DNA from: Tannerellaceae bacterium
Lineage (GTDB): Bacteria > Bacteroidota > Bacteroidia > Bacteroidales > Tannerellaceae
DNA length: 64,000 nt
Assembly (NCBI GenBank): GCA_031259845.1
Contig: JAIRKZ010000160.1
Location: 35,571-99,570, forward strand
Direction: 5' to 3'
Part shown: piece after piece, positions 9,597-18,758 of the stretch
Numbering within the stretch: position 1 is the stretch's first letter
Layout of the letters: every line of letters starts with the position of its first letter
Program-made: the position numbers and the translations under genes
The notes under the pieces: model-generated
Told to the model about the DNA's origin: nothing
Seen by the model: the letters and a program-made list of their open reading frames with translations, nothing else
Databases searched by the model: none

Positions 9597-9604
9597 CAAA
9601 TTTA
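9597..9604 (-). promoter_or_regulatory. Candidate -7 box for the TRL-like gene
   Basis: The minus strand reads TAAATTTG, matching the Bacteroidota -7 consensus TAnnTTTG, about 90 bp upstream of the TRL-like start. No good -33 TTTG is visible. Confidence 0.45.
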
Positions 9605-9732
9605 TATAAATCCATCATTCGTAACACTTATTATTTGTTAATATTTTTCACTACTGCCAGGCTAACATCCGATTAACATCTTTTTGCCTTCAATTTATTT
9701 AGATTTTGTTTACATAATGGAATTATATTTAG

Positions 9733-9740
9733 TATGTTTG
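9733..9740 (+). promoter_or_regulatory. Candidate -7 box for gltBD
   Basis: TATGTTTG matches TAnnTTTG and lies 52 bp before the gltB ATG. A TTTTGTTTAC element at 9704-9713 may be the -33 region; measured from its TTTG the gap is 24 bp, slightly long. The panB promoter shows the same TTTGTTTAC arrangement. Confidence 0.55.
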
Positions 9741-9792
9741 CAACCAAATTGATACATTTTTAAATATTATTCAAACACAAAGTCAATAAATA

Positions 9793-12700
9793 ATGGGTAA
9801 CAAGAATCATTTTCACAAACGGCAAGGATTATACGACCCTACCAACGAACATGATGCCTGTGGTGTAGGAATGTTAGTAAACATTCACGGAGGAAAATCG
9901 CACAGCATAGTGGAATCGGCTCTTAAAGTCTTGGAAAACATGCGTCACCGCGGGGCGGAAGGGGCCGATAATAAAACAGGAGACGGGGCGGGTATTCTAT
10001 TGCAGATTCCTCACGAATTTATCTTGTTACAGGGAATACCGGTACCTGAAAAAGGCAAATACGGAACCGGGCTTGTGTTTCTTCCTAAAAATGAAGAACA
10101 ACAGGCGATAATCCTTAGTATTATGATTGACGAGATTGAAAAGGAAGGCCTCAGCTTAATGCATCTGCGCAAGGTACCTGTTCATTCGGATATTCTCGGA
10201 AAAAATGCATTGGCCACAGAACCGGATATAAAACAGCTATTTGTCACCGGTTGTGACAATCAAAACGAATTTGAATTGAAACTTTATATCATCCGTAAAC
10301 GAATAGAGAAAAAGGTAGCGGATTCGAATCCGGAATTGAAAAACGATTTCTATATCGTTTCCTTATCTACAAGGAGTATTGTATATAAAGGAATGTTGGA
10401 ATCAATGCAACTTCGCCACTATTTTCCCGATTTAACGAATAATTATTTTACCAGTGGATTGGCTTTGGTGCATTCCCGTTTCAGTACAAATACGTTTCCT
10501 ACCTGGAGCCTGGCGCAACCGTTCCGGTTATTAGCGCATAATGGCGAAATAAATACCATACGTGGCAACCGTTCCTGGATGGAAGCGCGCGAAAGCGTTC
10601 TTTCTTCGCCTCTTATTCCCAATGTGGAAGAAATCCGTCCGATTTGCCAGCCTGATATGAGCGATAGCGCTTCGCTGGATAATGTGTTGGAATTTTTGGT
10701 AGCTACAGGACTTAGTTTGCCTCATGCGATGGCTATGCTGGTGCCGGAAAGTTTTAACGACAGTAATCCTATATCAGAAGATTTGAAAGCTTTCTACGAA
10801 TATCATTCCATTTTAATGGAGCCTTGGGATGGGCCGGCTGCTTTGTTGTTTAGCGATGGAAGATATGCCGGGGGTATGTTAGACCGGAATGGCCTTCGCC
10901 CTGCGCGATATTTAATTACCAAAAATGATATGATGCTGGTTGCTTCGGAAGTAGGCGTTATGGACTTCGAACCGAATGAAATTAAGGAGAAAGGACGTCT
11001 CCAACCCGGTAAAATACTAATGGTTGATACCGAAAAAGGTAAAGTTTATTATGACGGCGAACTAAAAAAACAATTAGCCGAAGCCCAACCGTATAAAACC
11101 TGGTTCAATAACCGGGTAGAACTCGATGAACTCAAATCTGGCCGGAAAGTTTCCCACGTAGAAGAAGAGTACGAAAAGAAACTCCGCATCTTCAATTATA
11201 ACCGCGAAGATATTGAACGGATCATTATCCCGATGCTGACAGGCAGCGTAGAGCCGGTAGGTTCTATGGGTAACGACACGCCGCTGGCTGTTTTATCGTC
11301 TTATCCACAAAACTTATTCAATTACTTCCGGCAACAATTTGCACAGGTTACCAATCCTCCCATCGACCCCATTCGTGAAGAATTAGTGATGAGCCTTACC
11401 GAATATATCGGCGCTGTGGCGGAAAACATCTTAGTCCCGGACGAAAACCATTGCAAAATGGTACGTTTGAATCATCCCATTCTAACGAATACCCAGCTCG
11501 ACCTGCTTTGTAATATACGATATAAAGGCTTCAAATCGGTCAAACTTCCGATGCTGTTTGAAGCGGCGAAAGGCCGTGACGGTCTACAGTCGGCTATTGA
11601 GAAGTTATGCAAACAAGCTGAACAGTCGGTCATTGAAGGAGTAAACTATATCATCCTAAGCGACAAAGCTGTGGATGCTACCTACGCTCCCATTCCTTCA
11701 CTATTGGCGGTAAGCGCTGTGCATCATCATTTGATTTCCGTACAAAAAAGAGTGCAAACGGCTTTGGTTGTAGAGACGGGAGAAATGCGGGAAGTCATGC
11801 ACGCAGCCTTATTATTGGGCTACGGAGCCAGCGCCATAAATCCTTATATGTCTTTCGCTATCATTAAAAATCTGGTAGACCGGAAGGAAATTCAGCTTAA
11901 TTATGAAACGGCGCGTAAACATTATATTAAAGCTATCTGTAAAGGACTGTTTAAAATAATGAGCAAAATGGGTATCAGTACCATTCGCAGTTACCGGGGC
12001 GCCAAATTATTTGAAGCGGTTGGGCTAAGCGATGAAGTAAGCCGCAAATACTTTGGCGGCATTACCAGCAAAGCAGGAGGCGTCCGTTTGGAAGAAATAG
12101 CAGACGATATGCTGACCTTGCACGAATATGCTTTCCGCCAACCTACTGAAGATATGTTGGTTCATAAAGGCATATACAGTTACCGGAAAGACGGCGAAAA
12201 ACATTCGTGGAATCCCGAAACAATATCCAAACTACAAGTAGCCACTCGCTTGGGCAGTTACCAATTATTCAAAAATTATACGCGTGAAGCAGACGAAAAA
12301 GAAGCCTCCATTTTCCTGCGGGATTTCTTAACGTTCAAAAAGGGAAAGTCTATCCCTATCGATAAGGTAGAACCGGCAAGCGAAATTATGAAACGCTTTG
12401 TTACGGGAGCCATGAGCTTTGGTTCTATCAGTAAAGAAGCGCATGAAACGATTGCTTTAGCCATGAATAAAATTCACGGGAGAAGTAATACGGGAGAAGG
12501 CGGCGAAGATTCCGCCCGCTTTATTCCGCGTGAAGACGGGCTTTCGATGCGTTCGGCCATTAAGCAGGTAGCATCGGGACGTTTCGGGGTAACAACCGAA
12601 TACCTTGTCAACGCCGATGAAATTCAGATAAAAATCGCACAAGGCGCCAAACCGGGAGAAGGCGGACAATTACCGGGACATAAAGTAAATGATATCATCG

Positions 12701-14304
12701 CTAAAACGCGACATTCCATTCCGGGAATTTCATTAATATCTCCCCCACCCCATCACGACATTTATTCAATTGAAGATTTGGCGCAACTTATTTTCGATTT
12801 AAAGAATGTAAATCCAAGAGCCGAAATCAGCGTAAAGTTGGTTTCCGAAAGCGGCGTAGGAACAATAGCCGTAGGCGTTGCCAAAGCAAAAGCTGACAGG
12901 ATCATCATTTCCGGTTCCGAGGGAGGCACAGGAGCGTCTCCCATCAGTTCCATCCGGTATGCCGGCCTGCCACCGGAATTAGGACTTACGGAAACACAGC
13001 AAACGCTTATTCTGAATGGATTGAGAGGGCAAGTCCGTCTACAAACAGACGGACAAATTAAAACAGGCCGCGACATCATATTGATGGCCTTAATGGGAGC
13101 GGAAGAATTCGGATTTGCCACCTCGGCGTTAATCGTATTGGGTTGCGTGATGATGCGTAAATGCCATTTGAATACCTGCCCGGTAGGAGTTGCCACACAG
13201 GACGAAGAGCTTCGCAAACGTTTTTACGGACATCATGAATATCTTGTCAATTTCTTTACTTTTCTTGCCGAAGAAATTCGCGAATACCTGGCTGAGATGG
13301 GATACGAAAAACTCGATGATATTATCGGACATGCAGAACTGATTGAGCGCAAGCCTTCCGATCTGATAAAAAAACATGATTTATTGGATTTCAGCCGCAT
13401 GTTATACATTCCCAAAGAGGCTAAAACAAATGCTATCCGTAATATAACAGCTCAAGTTCATGATATTTTAGCTGTAAAAGATGTAGACATAATCCGCCAT
13501 GCCAAACCGGCTATCGAGTTACAAAAAGAAATCTCCTTAGAATATGCAATTGTAAATACCGATCGCTCTGTGGGCGCCATGCTATCGGGAGAAATAGCCA
13601 AACGATACGGTAATGAAACTCTTCCCGACAATACATTGAACATTAAATTCAAAGGATCGGCCGGACAAAGTTTCGGAGCCTTCCTTGTACACGGCGTTCA
13701 TTTCCGTCTGGAAGGCGAGGCCAACGATTATTTAGGGAAAGGGCTCAGTGGCGGACGTATCAGCCTGATGCCTCCCGTACGCTCTACCTTTATTGCCGAA
13801 GAGAACACCATTGCCGGAAACACCTTGCTGTATGGCGCCACAAGTGGCGAGGTCTATATAAATGGACGCGTAGGAGAACGTTTTTGCGTACGAAACAGCG
13901 GAGCCATCGCCGTAGTAGAAGGCGTGGGCGATCATTGTTGCGAATATATGACCGGCGGATGTGTGGCAGTACTTGGAGAAACAGGGCGGAACTTCGCCGC
14001 AGGAATGAGCGGAGGAGTAGCGTATGTATGGAATAAGGCCGGCGATTTCGACTTCTATTGCAATATGGAAATGGTAGAACTATCGCTCATTGAAGACAGC
14101 AGCACGCGCAAGGAACTGCTGGGGCTGATCCGTAAGCATTACCATTATACCGGTAGCCGCCTGGCCGGTATGATGCTCGAAAACTTCGATAAATATGTAG
14201 ACGAGTTCATCCGGATTGTTCCCATCGAATACAAAAAGGTATTACAGGAAGAACAGATGAAAAAGCTGCAACGTAAAATCGCAGAAATGCAGCGTGATTA
14301 TTAA
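9793..14304 (+). CDS. gltB: Glutamate synthase, large (alpha) subunit
   Basis: A 1503-residue protein, the usual length for the large GOGAT subunit. It transfers the amide of glutamine to 2-oxoglutarate. The N-terminal Ntn glutamine amidotransferase domain has its nucleophile at Cys23 ('EHDACGVGMLV') after a short propeptide that should be removed. The central and FMN-binding synthase domains follow ('GAMSFGSISKEAHE', 'PGEGGQLPGHKV', 'SGSEGGTGASP'). The 3Fe-4S cysteines are in 'CVMMRKCHLNTCPVG' (C-x5-C-x4-C). The C-terminal glycine-rich GXGXG domain includes 'GATSGEVYINGRVGERFCVR'. gltD follows after 41 bp, forming the normal two-gene ammonium assimilation operon. Confidence 0.98.
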   Translation: MGNKNHFHKRQGLYDPTNEHDACGVGMLVNIHGGKSHSIVESALKVLENMRHRGAEGADNKTGDGAGILLQIPHEFILLQGIPVPEKGKYGTGLVFLPKNEEQQAIILSIMIDEIEKEGLSLMHLRKVPVHSDILGKNALATEPDIKQLFVTGCDNQNEFELKLYIIRKRIEKKVADSNPELKNDFYIVSLSTRSIVYKGMLESMQLRHYFPDLTNNYFTSGLALVHSRFSTNTFPTWSLAQPFRLLAHNGEINTIRGNRSWMEARESVLSSPLIPNVEEIRPICQPDMSDSASLDNVLEFLVATGLSLPHAMAMLVPESFNDSNPISEDLKAFYEYHSILMEPWDGPAALLFSDGRYAGGMLDRNGLRPARYLITKNDMMLVASEVGVMDFEPNEIKEKGRLQPGKILMVDTEKGKVYYDGELKKQLAEAQPYKTWFNNRVELDELKSGRKVSHVEEEYEKKLRIFNYNREDIERIIIPMLTGSVEPVGSMGNDTPLAVLSSYPQNLFNYFRQQFAQVTNPPIDPIREELVMSLTEYIGAVAENILVPDENHCKMVRLNHPILTNTQLDLLCNIRYKGFKSVKLPMLFEAAKGRDGLQSAIEKLCKQAEQSVIEGVNYIILSDKAVDATYAPIPSLLAVSAVHHHLISVQKRVQTALVVETGEMREVMHAALLLGYGASAINPYMSFAIIKNLVDRKEIQLNYETARKHYIKAICKGLFKIMSKMGISTIRSYRGAKLFEAVGLSDEVSRKYFGGITSKAGGVRLEEIADDMLTLHEYAFRQPTEDMLVHKGIYSYRKDGEKHSWNPETISKLQVATRLGSYQLFKNYTREADEKEASIFLRDFLTFKKGKSIPIDKVEPASEIMKRFVTGAMSFGSISKEAHETIALAMNKIHGRSNTGEGGEDSARFIPREDGLSMRSAIKQVASGRFGVTTEYLVNADEIQIKIAQGAKPGEGGQLPGHKVNDIIAKTRHSIPGISLISPPPHHDIYSIEDLAQLIFDLKNVNPRAEISVKLVSESGVGTIAVGVAKAKADRIIISGSEGGTGASPISSIRYAGLPPELGLTETQQTLILNGLRGQVRLQTDGQIKTGRDIILMALMGAEEFGFATSALIVLGCVMMRKCHLNTCPVGVATQDEELRKRFYGHHEYLVNFFTFLAEEIREYLAEMGYEKLDDIIGHAELIERKPSDLIKKHDLLDFSRMLYIPKEAKTNAIRNITAQVHDILAVKDVDIIRHAKPAIELQKEISLEYAIVNTDRSVGAMLSGEIAKRYGNETLPDNTLNIKFKGSAGQSFGAFLVHGVHFRLEGEANDYLGKGLSGGRISLMPPVRSTFIAEENTIAGNTLLYGATSGEVYINGRVGERFCVRNSGAIAVVEGVGDHCCEYMTGGCVAVLGETGRNFAAGMSGGVAYVWNKAGDFDFYCNMEMVELSLIEDSSTRKELLGLIRKHYHYTGSRLAGMMLENFDKYVDEFIRIVPIEYKKVLQEEQMKKLQRKIAEMQRDY

Positions 14305-14345
14305 ACCTTTTCAATTTCAACGTTTAATTTCTTAATGAATAAAAA

Positions 14346-15761
14346 ATGGGAAATCCAAGAGCATTCCTCACGATACACAGACAAGAAGCCGGTAACCGGC
14401 CGGTACAAGACCGGTTACGGGATTTTAGCGAAGTAGAACAAACCCTCAACAGTCACGACCGACAAAGGCAAGCCTCCCGATGCATGGATTGCGGCGTGCC
14501 TTTCTGTCACTGGGCGTGCCCGATAGGAAACAAACAACCGGAATGGCAAGACCTGTTATATAAAGGTAAATGGGAAGAAGCTTACCGGGCGCTGGAACAA
14601 ACATGCGACTTCCCTGAATTTACAGGACGCATTTGCCCCGCCTTATGTGAGAAAAGTTGTGTGCTGAAACTCAGCGCCGACGAACCCGTCACCATTCGCG
14701 AAAATGAAGTGGCCATTATTGAAGCTGCTTTCCGTGAAGAATATATTAAGCCCGTGAAACCTGTTCGCAACGGGAAAAAAGTGGCGGTAATCGGTAGCGG
14801 CCCGGCAGGCCTTACTGTTGCCAATCAACTCAACAGGAAAGGCTACGAAGTAACCGTCTTTGAAAAAGACGAGCTTCCGGGTGGATTATTACGTTTCGGC
14901 ATCCCAAATTTCAAGCTCAACAAACAAATTATCAACCGTCGCATCCATCTCATGGAAAAAGAAGGGATTTTATTCAAAACCAATACTATGGTGGGAAAAG
15001 ATTTTTCGGCAAAAGAGGTAACGAAATTCTTCGATGCCGTTTGCGTGGCTATCGGCGCAGAAACGCCACGCGACTTGCCTGTGGAGGGCCGCAAACTGAA
15101 AGGCGTTCATTTTGCGCTTGAATTGCTGGGACAACAAAATCGCTTGCTTCAGGATATAAACATTCCGCCTAAAAGTATCATCAATGCAAAAGATAAAAAG
15201 GTATTGGTAATCGGCGGGGGCGATACGGGAAGTGATTGCGTAGGTACGGCCAATCGTCATGGAGCCTCCAGTGTAAGGCAGATTGAAATTATGCCACAGC
15301 CTCCGGTCAATTATAATCCGGAAACTCCCTGGCCAATGTATCCGCAGATTCTCAAAACCAGCAGCAGCCATGAAGAAGGTTGCGTGCGGCAATGGAATCT
15401 GACTACCTGCCGCTTTATAGGCGAAAACAATCACGTAAAAGGAGTGGAAGTAGAAAAAGTAGAATGGATTCCGTCGAAAGACGGCGGACGACCGGAAATG
15501 AAAATGACAGGTGAAAAAGAAATCATAGAAGCCGACTTGGTCTTGCTCGCTATGGGATTTATCCACCCGGAACAGGAAGGCCTTGTAAGAGAGCTTTCAC
15601 TACCAACAAACGAACGAAAAAACATTGCCGTCAATCCAAATGGACATACAACAGGAAATATCTTTGCCTGTGGCGATGCAACATCAGGGGCAAGCCTGGT
15701 GGTAACTGCCATGGCATCCGGTAAGAAAACCGCAGAGGCTATACATCTTTTTCTTAGTTAA
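14346..15761 (+). CDS. gltD: Glutamate synthase, small (beta) subunit
   Basis: A 471-residue NAD(P)H-dependent subunit that feeds electrons to GltB. Two N-terminal cysteine clusters for 4Fe-4S centres are visible ('CMDCGVPFCHWACP' and 'CPALCEKSC'). An FAD-binding Rossmann motif ('VAVIGSGPAGLTVANQL') and an NAD(P)H-binding motif ('VLVIGGGDTGSDCVG') follow. The C-terminus has 'GNIFACGDATSGASLVVTAM'. Length and order match the family. It is followed at once by a bidirectional terminator. Confidence 0.98.
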   Translation: MGNPRAFLTIHRQEAGNRPVQDRLRDFSEVEQTLNSHDRQRQASRCMDCGVPFCHWACPIGNKQPEWQDLLYKGKWEEAYRALEQTCDFPEFTGRICPALCEKSCVLKLSADEPVTIRENEVAIIEAAFREEYIKPVKPVRNGKKVAVIGSGPAGLTVANQLNRKGYEVTVFEKDELPGGLLRFGIPNFKLNKQIINRRIHLMEKEGILFKTNTMVGKDFSAKEVTKFFDAVCVAIGAETPRDLPVEGRKLKGVHFALELLGQQNRLLQDINIPPKSIINAKDKKVLVIGGGDTGSDCVGTANRHGASSVRQIEIMPQPPVNYNPETPWPMYPQILKTSSSHEEGCVRQWNLTTCRFIGENNHVKGVEVEKVEWIPSKDGGRPEMKMTGEKEIIEADLVLLAMGFIHPEQEGLVRELSLPTNERKNIAVNPNGHTTGNIFACGDATSGASLVVTAMASGKKTAEAIHLFLS

Positions 15762-15767
15762 TAAAGA

Positions 15768-15808
15768 AACCCGGAGGTATTCGGTTTAATCGAATTACAC
15801 TCCGGGTT
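15768..15808. terminator. Bidirectional terminator between gltD and the acetyl esterase
   Basis: A perfect 9-bp outer stem (AACCCGGAG/CTCCGGGTT) is extended by inner ATTCG/CGAAT pairing, and sits between two convergent genes. A/T-rich, T-containing stretches follow on both strands. It begins 7 bp after the gltD stop and ends 37 bp before the esterase stop. Confidence 0.75.
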
Positions 15809-15844
15809 ATCTATTATATCTTTATTGTTTTTATTATTTTCCGA

Positions 15845-17131
15845 TTATTTCTGATATTGTTTACGAATCCAGGCGGCACACGCTTCATTCTGCTCAGGAA
15901 ACGTCCAGTGACCTGTTTCAAGAAATAAATTCAATTCTTTTTTTCCGGGAATTACATTATATGCCGCATTCATGGAGGTAGGCGGGCAAGTAACGTCATT
16001 ATATCCCCAACTGTACCAACCGGGCGCTTTTACCCGCCGGGCAAAATTCACCACGTCGAAATAAGAAAGCGTTTCCACTTCATTGGCCACAGGCTTCTCT
16101 TTTTGATAATAATGCGGCCAACCTCCGGCTCTGCCGTTCAGATAACCTGCAAAGTCGCACATGGCAGGATAAAAAGCAGCCAAAAACCTGATGCGAGGCT
16201 CCAATCCGGCAGTAATAATAGATAAAGCGCCCCCCTGGCTTCCACCAGTTACGCCCACTGTTGATCCGTCAAATTCGGGTAATGCGTAGATAAAATCAAC
16301 AGCCTTGACGCATCCAAGGAACACCCGTTTGTAATAATGAGCGTCGCGGTCGTTTTTGTTGACGCTCCAGTAATTCCGCAGGCTTCCCGACATCAGGTTG
16401 CTATAAACTTCCTGCGGCATAGTCACCGGTACGCCGTGGATACCGATTTCAAGCGAGATCACATCGTCGCCGAAATTTACGCCGCGATACGGACGGATTC
16501 CGGCGCCCGGCACTTGCAGTATGGCCGGATATTTTCCCTGTTTTTTAGGCGTAATCAAGATGCCATATATCCGTGAACCATTTTGGTCGTTCTGAAAACT
16601 AACTTCATATACATTTTGCGTAGAGGTACATCTGTCGGGAAGCAAAACCATTTCCGGGTCGAGCGGAACCGAACGGGCGCCGGCAACAGCTTTTGTCCAA
16701 AATTCGTCGAAGTCTTTTGGTTCCTGCGTAGTGGGTTGAATCTTATCTTCGTCATAAGCTGCTGTGGCCAAGCCTTCATAATTTTTTCCATCTACTTTGG
16801 CTATTACTTTGCAACGCAGAAAACCGGGTGTTTTCATTGACGCTTTAAGCGTAGTTTTTCCTTCTTTTAGAACGACGTCTTGCTTTTTAGTCGTCGGAAA
16901 AAACTCAGGGCCAAACTCATAATCCACCGTTACGTTCTTCAGCAGGTTTTCATTCCTGTAAACCTGCACCGTAAAGGCGACTTCTTCATTTACCGTATAC
17001 CTCCAATCCGTATGATCGGGAGATACAATAACGTTAACCAGCTTTTGCGACGGTTGAGCCTGCAAACAAACCTCCGGCGCCAGCAAAAACAACAATACAT
17101 AAACAAAAGAAATCATTCTTTTCATAAACAA
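15845..17131 (-). CDS. Secreted acetyl xylan esterase / cephalosporin-C deacetylase family (CE7)
   Basis: A 428-residue protein with a signal peptide (the first ATG, or the internal 'MKRMISF' two codons later, could be the start). An N-terminal beta-rich Ig-like domain (about 25-130) precedes an AXE1-type alpha/beta hydrolase. The triad is visible: Ser in 'GVTGGSQGGAL' (about residue 297), Asp in 'YNDVTCPP' (about 380) and His in 'ETGHW' (about 407). It removes acetyl groups from sugars or xylo-oligomers outside the cytoplasm. It starts 20 bp after argF' on the same strand, so read-through from the arginine gene is possible. The link with arginine synthesis is probably accidental. The xylose operon lies 28 kb away. 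Confidence 0.88.
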   Translation of the reverse strand: MFMKRMISFVYVLLFLLAPEVCLQAQPSQKLVNVIVSPDHTDWRYTVNEEVAFTVQVYRNENLLKNVTVDYEFGPEFFPTTKKQDVVLKEGKTTLKASMKTPGFLRCKVIAKVDGKNYEGLATAAYDEDKIQPTTQEPKDFDEFWTKAVAGARSVPLDPEMVLLPDRCTSTQNVYEVSFQNDQNGSRIYGILITPKKQGKYPAILQVPGAGIRPYRGVNFGDDVISLEIGIHGVPVTMPQEVYSNLMSGSLRNYWSVNKNDRDAHYYKRVFLGCVKAVDFIYALPEFDGSTVGVTGGSQGGALSIITAGLEPRIRFLAAFYPAMCDFAGYLNGRAGGWPHYYQKEKPVANEVETLSYFDVVNFARRVKAPGWYSWGYNDVTCPPTSMNAAYNVIPGKKELNLFLETGHWTFPEQNEACAAWIRKQYQK

Positions 17132-17151
17132 TCGTATTTAAGGATTAGAAA

Positions 17152-18108
17152 TCAAAAATTATCTTCAAGCAAACGCATCAGAACAGCTTGCGCGGAAATC
17201 TCACGATTAGCCGCTTCCGGGATAACAATACTTTGCGGGCTTTCTATCACCTCGTCCGTCACAATCATATTTCGCCTAACGGGGAGGCAGTGCATAAAAT
17301 AAGCATTGTTTGTGAGCGCCATTTTTTCGCTATCCACTGTCCAGCTACGGTCTTTGTTCAACACTTTGCCGTAATTCGGGTCTGCGAAAGCCGCCCAGTT
17401 TTTCGCATAGATAAAATCGGCTCCTTCAAACGCTTTCTTTTGATCATACTCTACCTTTGCTTTTCCTACGAACTGTGCATCCAATTCATAACCAGATGGA
17501 TGTGTGATAACAAATTCGTAATCCGCAGTATTCATCCACTCGGCAAAACTGTTGGGAACCGCCTGTGGAAGCGCTTTCGGATGTGGCGCCCAAGATAATA
17601 CAACCTTCGGCCGATCCGTTTTTTTATATTCTTCTATCGTAATTAAATCGGCATAACTTTGAAGCGGATGGCGCGTAGCCGCTTCCATACTGAAAACCGG
17701 CCGCCCCGAATATTGGATAAATTCATTCAACACCTTTTCGGTATAATCCTCTTCTTTATTTTCAAACCTCGCAAAAGAGCGTACGCCAATGATATCGCAA
17801 TAAGAACCCATTACAGGAATCGCCTCGAGAAGATGTTCCGTCTTGTCGCCATCCATAATGGCGCCGCGTTCCGTCTCAAGCTTCCAAGCCCCTTGATTCA
17901 CATCCAATACCATTGTATTCATTCCCAAATTCATTCCGGCTTTCTGCGTACTCAAGCGGGTACGCAAACTGGAATTAAAAAAAATCATTAACAACGTCTT
18001 ATTCTTCCCCAGATCAGAAAAGCCAAAACGATTCTTTTTTATCTCAAAAGCCTTTTGTAAAGCAACTTTCAAATCGCCAATATCATAAACAGACGTGAAA
18101 TTTCTCAT
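17152..18108 (-). CDS. argF': N-succinyl/N-acetyl-L-ornithine carbamoyltransferase
   Basis: A 318-residue arginine biosynthesis enzyme that carbamoylates N-acylated ornithine. The carbamoyl-phosphate loop is 'FFNSSLRTRLST' (residues 43-54), and 'HCLPVRRN' near residue 280 separates the acylornithine enzymes from ordinary OTCase. It is very close to the Bacteroides fragilis succinylornithine enzyme as I remember it, including the Trp at 75. At position 90, where I recall that enzyme having Pro and the acetylornithine enzyme Glu, this protein has Thr (codon ACG, 17839-17841; 'GDKTEHLLEA'). A small residue there fits succinyl preference, but that is inference. Confidence 0.93.
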   Translation of the reverse strand: MRNFTSVYDIGDLKVALQKAFEIKKNRFGFSDLGKNKTLLMIFFNSSLRTRLSTQKAGMNLGMNTMVLDVNQGAWKLETERGAIMDGDKTEHLLEAIPVMGSYCDIIGVRSFARFENKEEDYTEKVLNEFIQYSGRPVFSMEAATRHPLQSYADLITIEEYKKTDRPKVVLSWAPHPKALPQAVPNSFAEWMNTADYEFVITHPSGYELDAQFVGKAKVEYDQKKAFEGADFIYAKNWAAFADPNYGKVLNKDRSWTVDSEKMALTNNAYFMHCLPVRRNMIVTDEVIESPQSIVIPEAANREISAQAVLMRLLEDNF

Positions 18109-18250
18109 TAAAATCCTTATTTAGTAAATAAGTTGCAAGTTAGAAAGAAATCCGCAATTCGCACCTATAAACAATAAAAAACCGTTACCTGAAATACGCA
18201 GATTTACACAGGGGCCTACTGTAAATTTATAAGCAGGACGAAAAAAAAAC

Positions 18251-18338
18251 ATTATGATCTCTTTAGAAAACTATTATGATGGTTTTACTAAACCATTATA
18301 ATGGTTTGCTGAAGAGATTATAATGGTTTTTTTCCAAA
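18251..18338. repeat. Four tandem 22-bp degenerate repeats
   Basis: Units start at 18251, 18273, 18295 and 18317, exactly 22 bp apart, each beginning ATTATRATSK (for example ATTATAATGGTTTGCTGAAG). The third contains the perfect palindrome CCATTATAATGG. The period is about two helical turns. The unit resembles that of the repeats at 38223-38332. Confidence 0.75.
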
Positions 18339-18494
18339 ACACAGCCATGGATTTTTTATTTAATATCGTTTCATTAGTTGGGGAGACGTTGTTTCAGGAT
18401 AATAATCTACTCCTTCCTTAAATTGTATGTTATTCAAATAAAACAGATTATATCCTATTATAATTATTTTAATATAAAAGCAATAAAACAACAT

Positions 18495-18524
18495 ATACTG
18501 TTATTGAATTCAATAAAACAGTAT
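18495..18524. promoter_or_regulatory. Palindromic element upstream of argF' / downstream of proA
   Basis: A perfect 16-bp palindrome, TTATTGAATTCAATAA (18501-18516), is flanked by ATACTG on the left and CAGTAT on the right, giving a nearly continuous 30-bp dyad. It could be a repressor operator, for example for an arginine regulator, or a hairpin after proA. There is no long T tract. Confidence 0.45.
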
Positions 18525-18758
18525 AAATAATCTATTTATAATCTATATAATAAAAATAATATGATATATATTCATTTCTATACAAGAAAATATATAACAA
18601 ACAAAACACACACACTATAATCATACATAAATTCACATAAATATGAAATTACTTATATAATCATTGTTTTAACGCAAAAACAATAAAAATATAAAAGAAA
18701 GATAATTTTCAGTTTCCTCCGCAGAGAAAATAAAGACTCAACAAAAAAGCAATTAAGC

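Larger units (their letters stand above)
18109..18758. other. 650-bp AT-rich intergenic region between proA and argF'
   Basis: No plausible gene. It holds four 22-bp tandem repeats (18251-18338) and a long palindrome (18495-18524), listed separately, plus runs of A/T. The argF' promoter must lie here, but no clean TAnnTTTG was found; TAAATCTG on the minus strand near 18205 is one mismatch away. Confidence 0.6.

Noticed and set aside
15845-18108. A functional link between the acetyl esterase and argF'
   Set aside because: They are only 20 bp apart on the same strand, but one is a secreted polysaccharide enzyme and the other a cytoplasmic biosynthetic enzyme; no other evidence links them.
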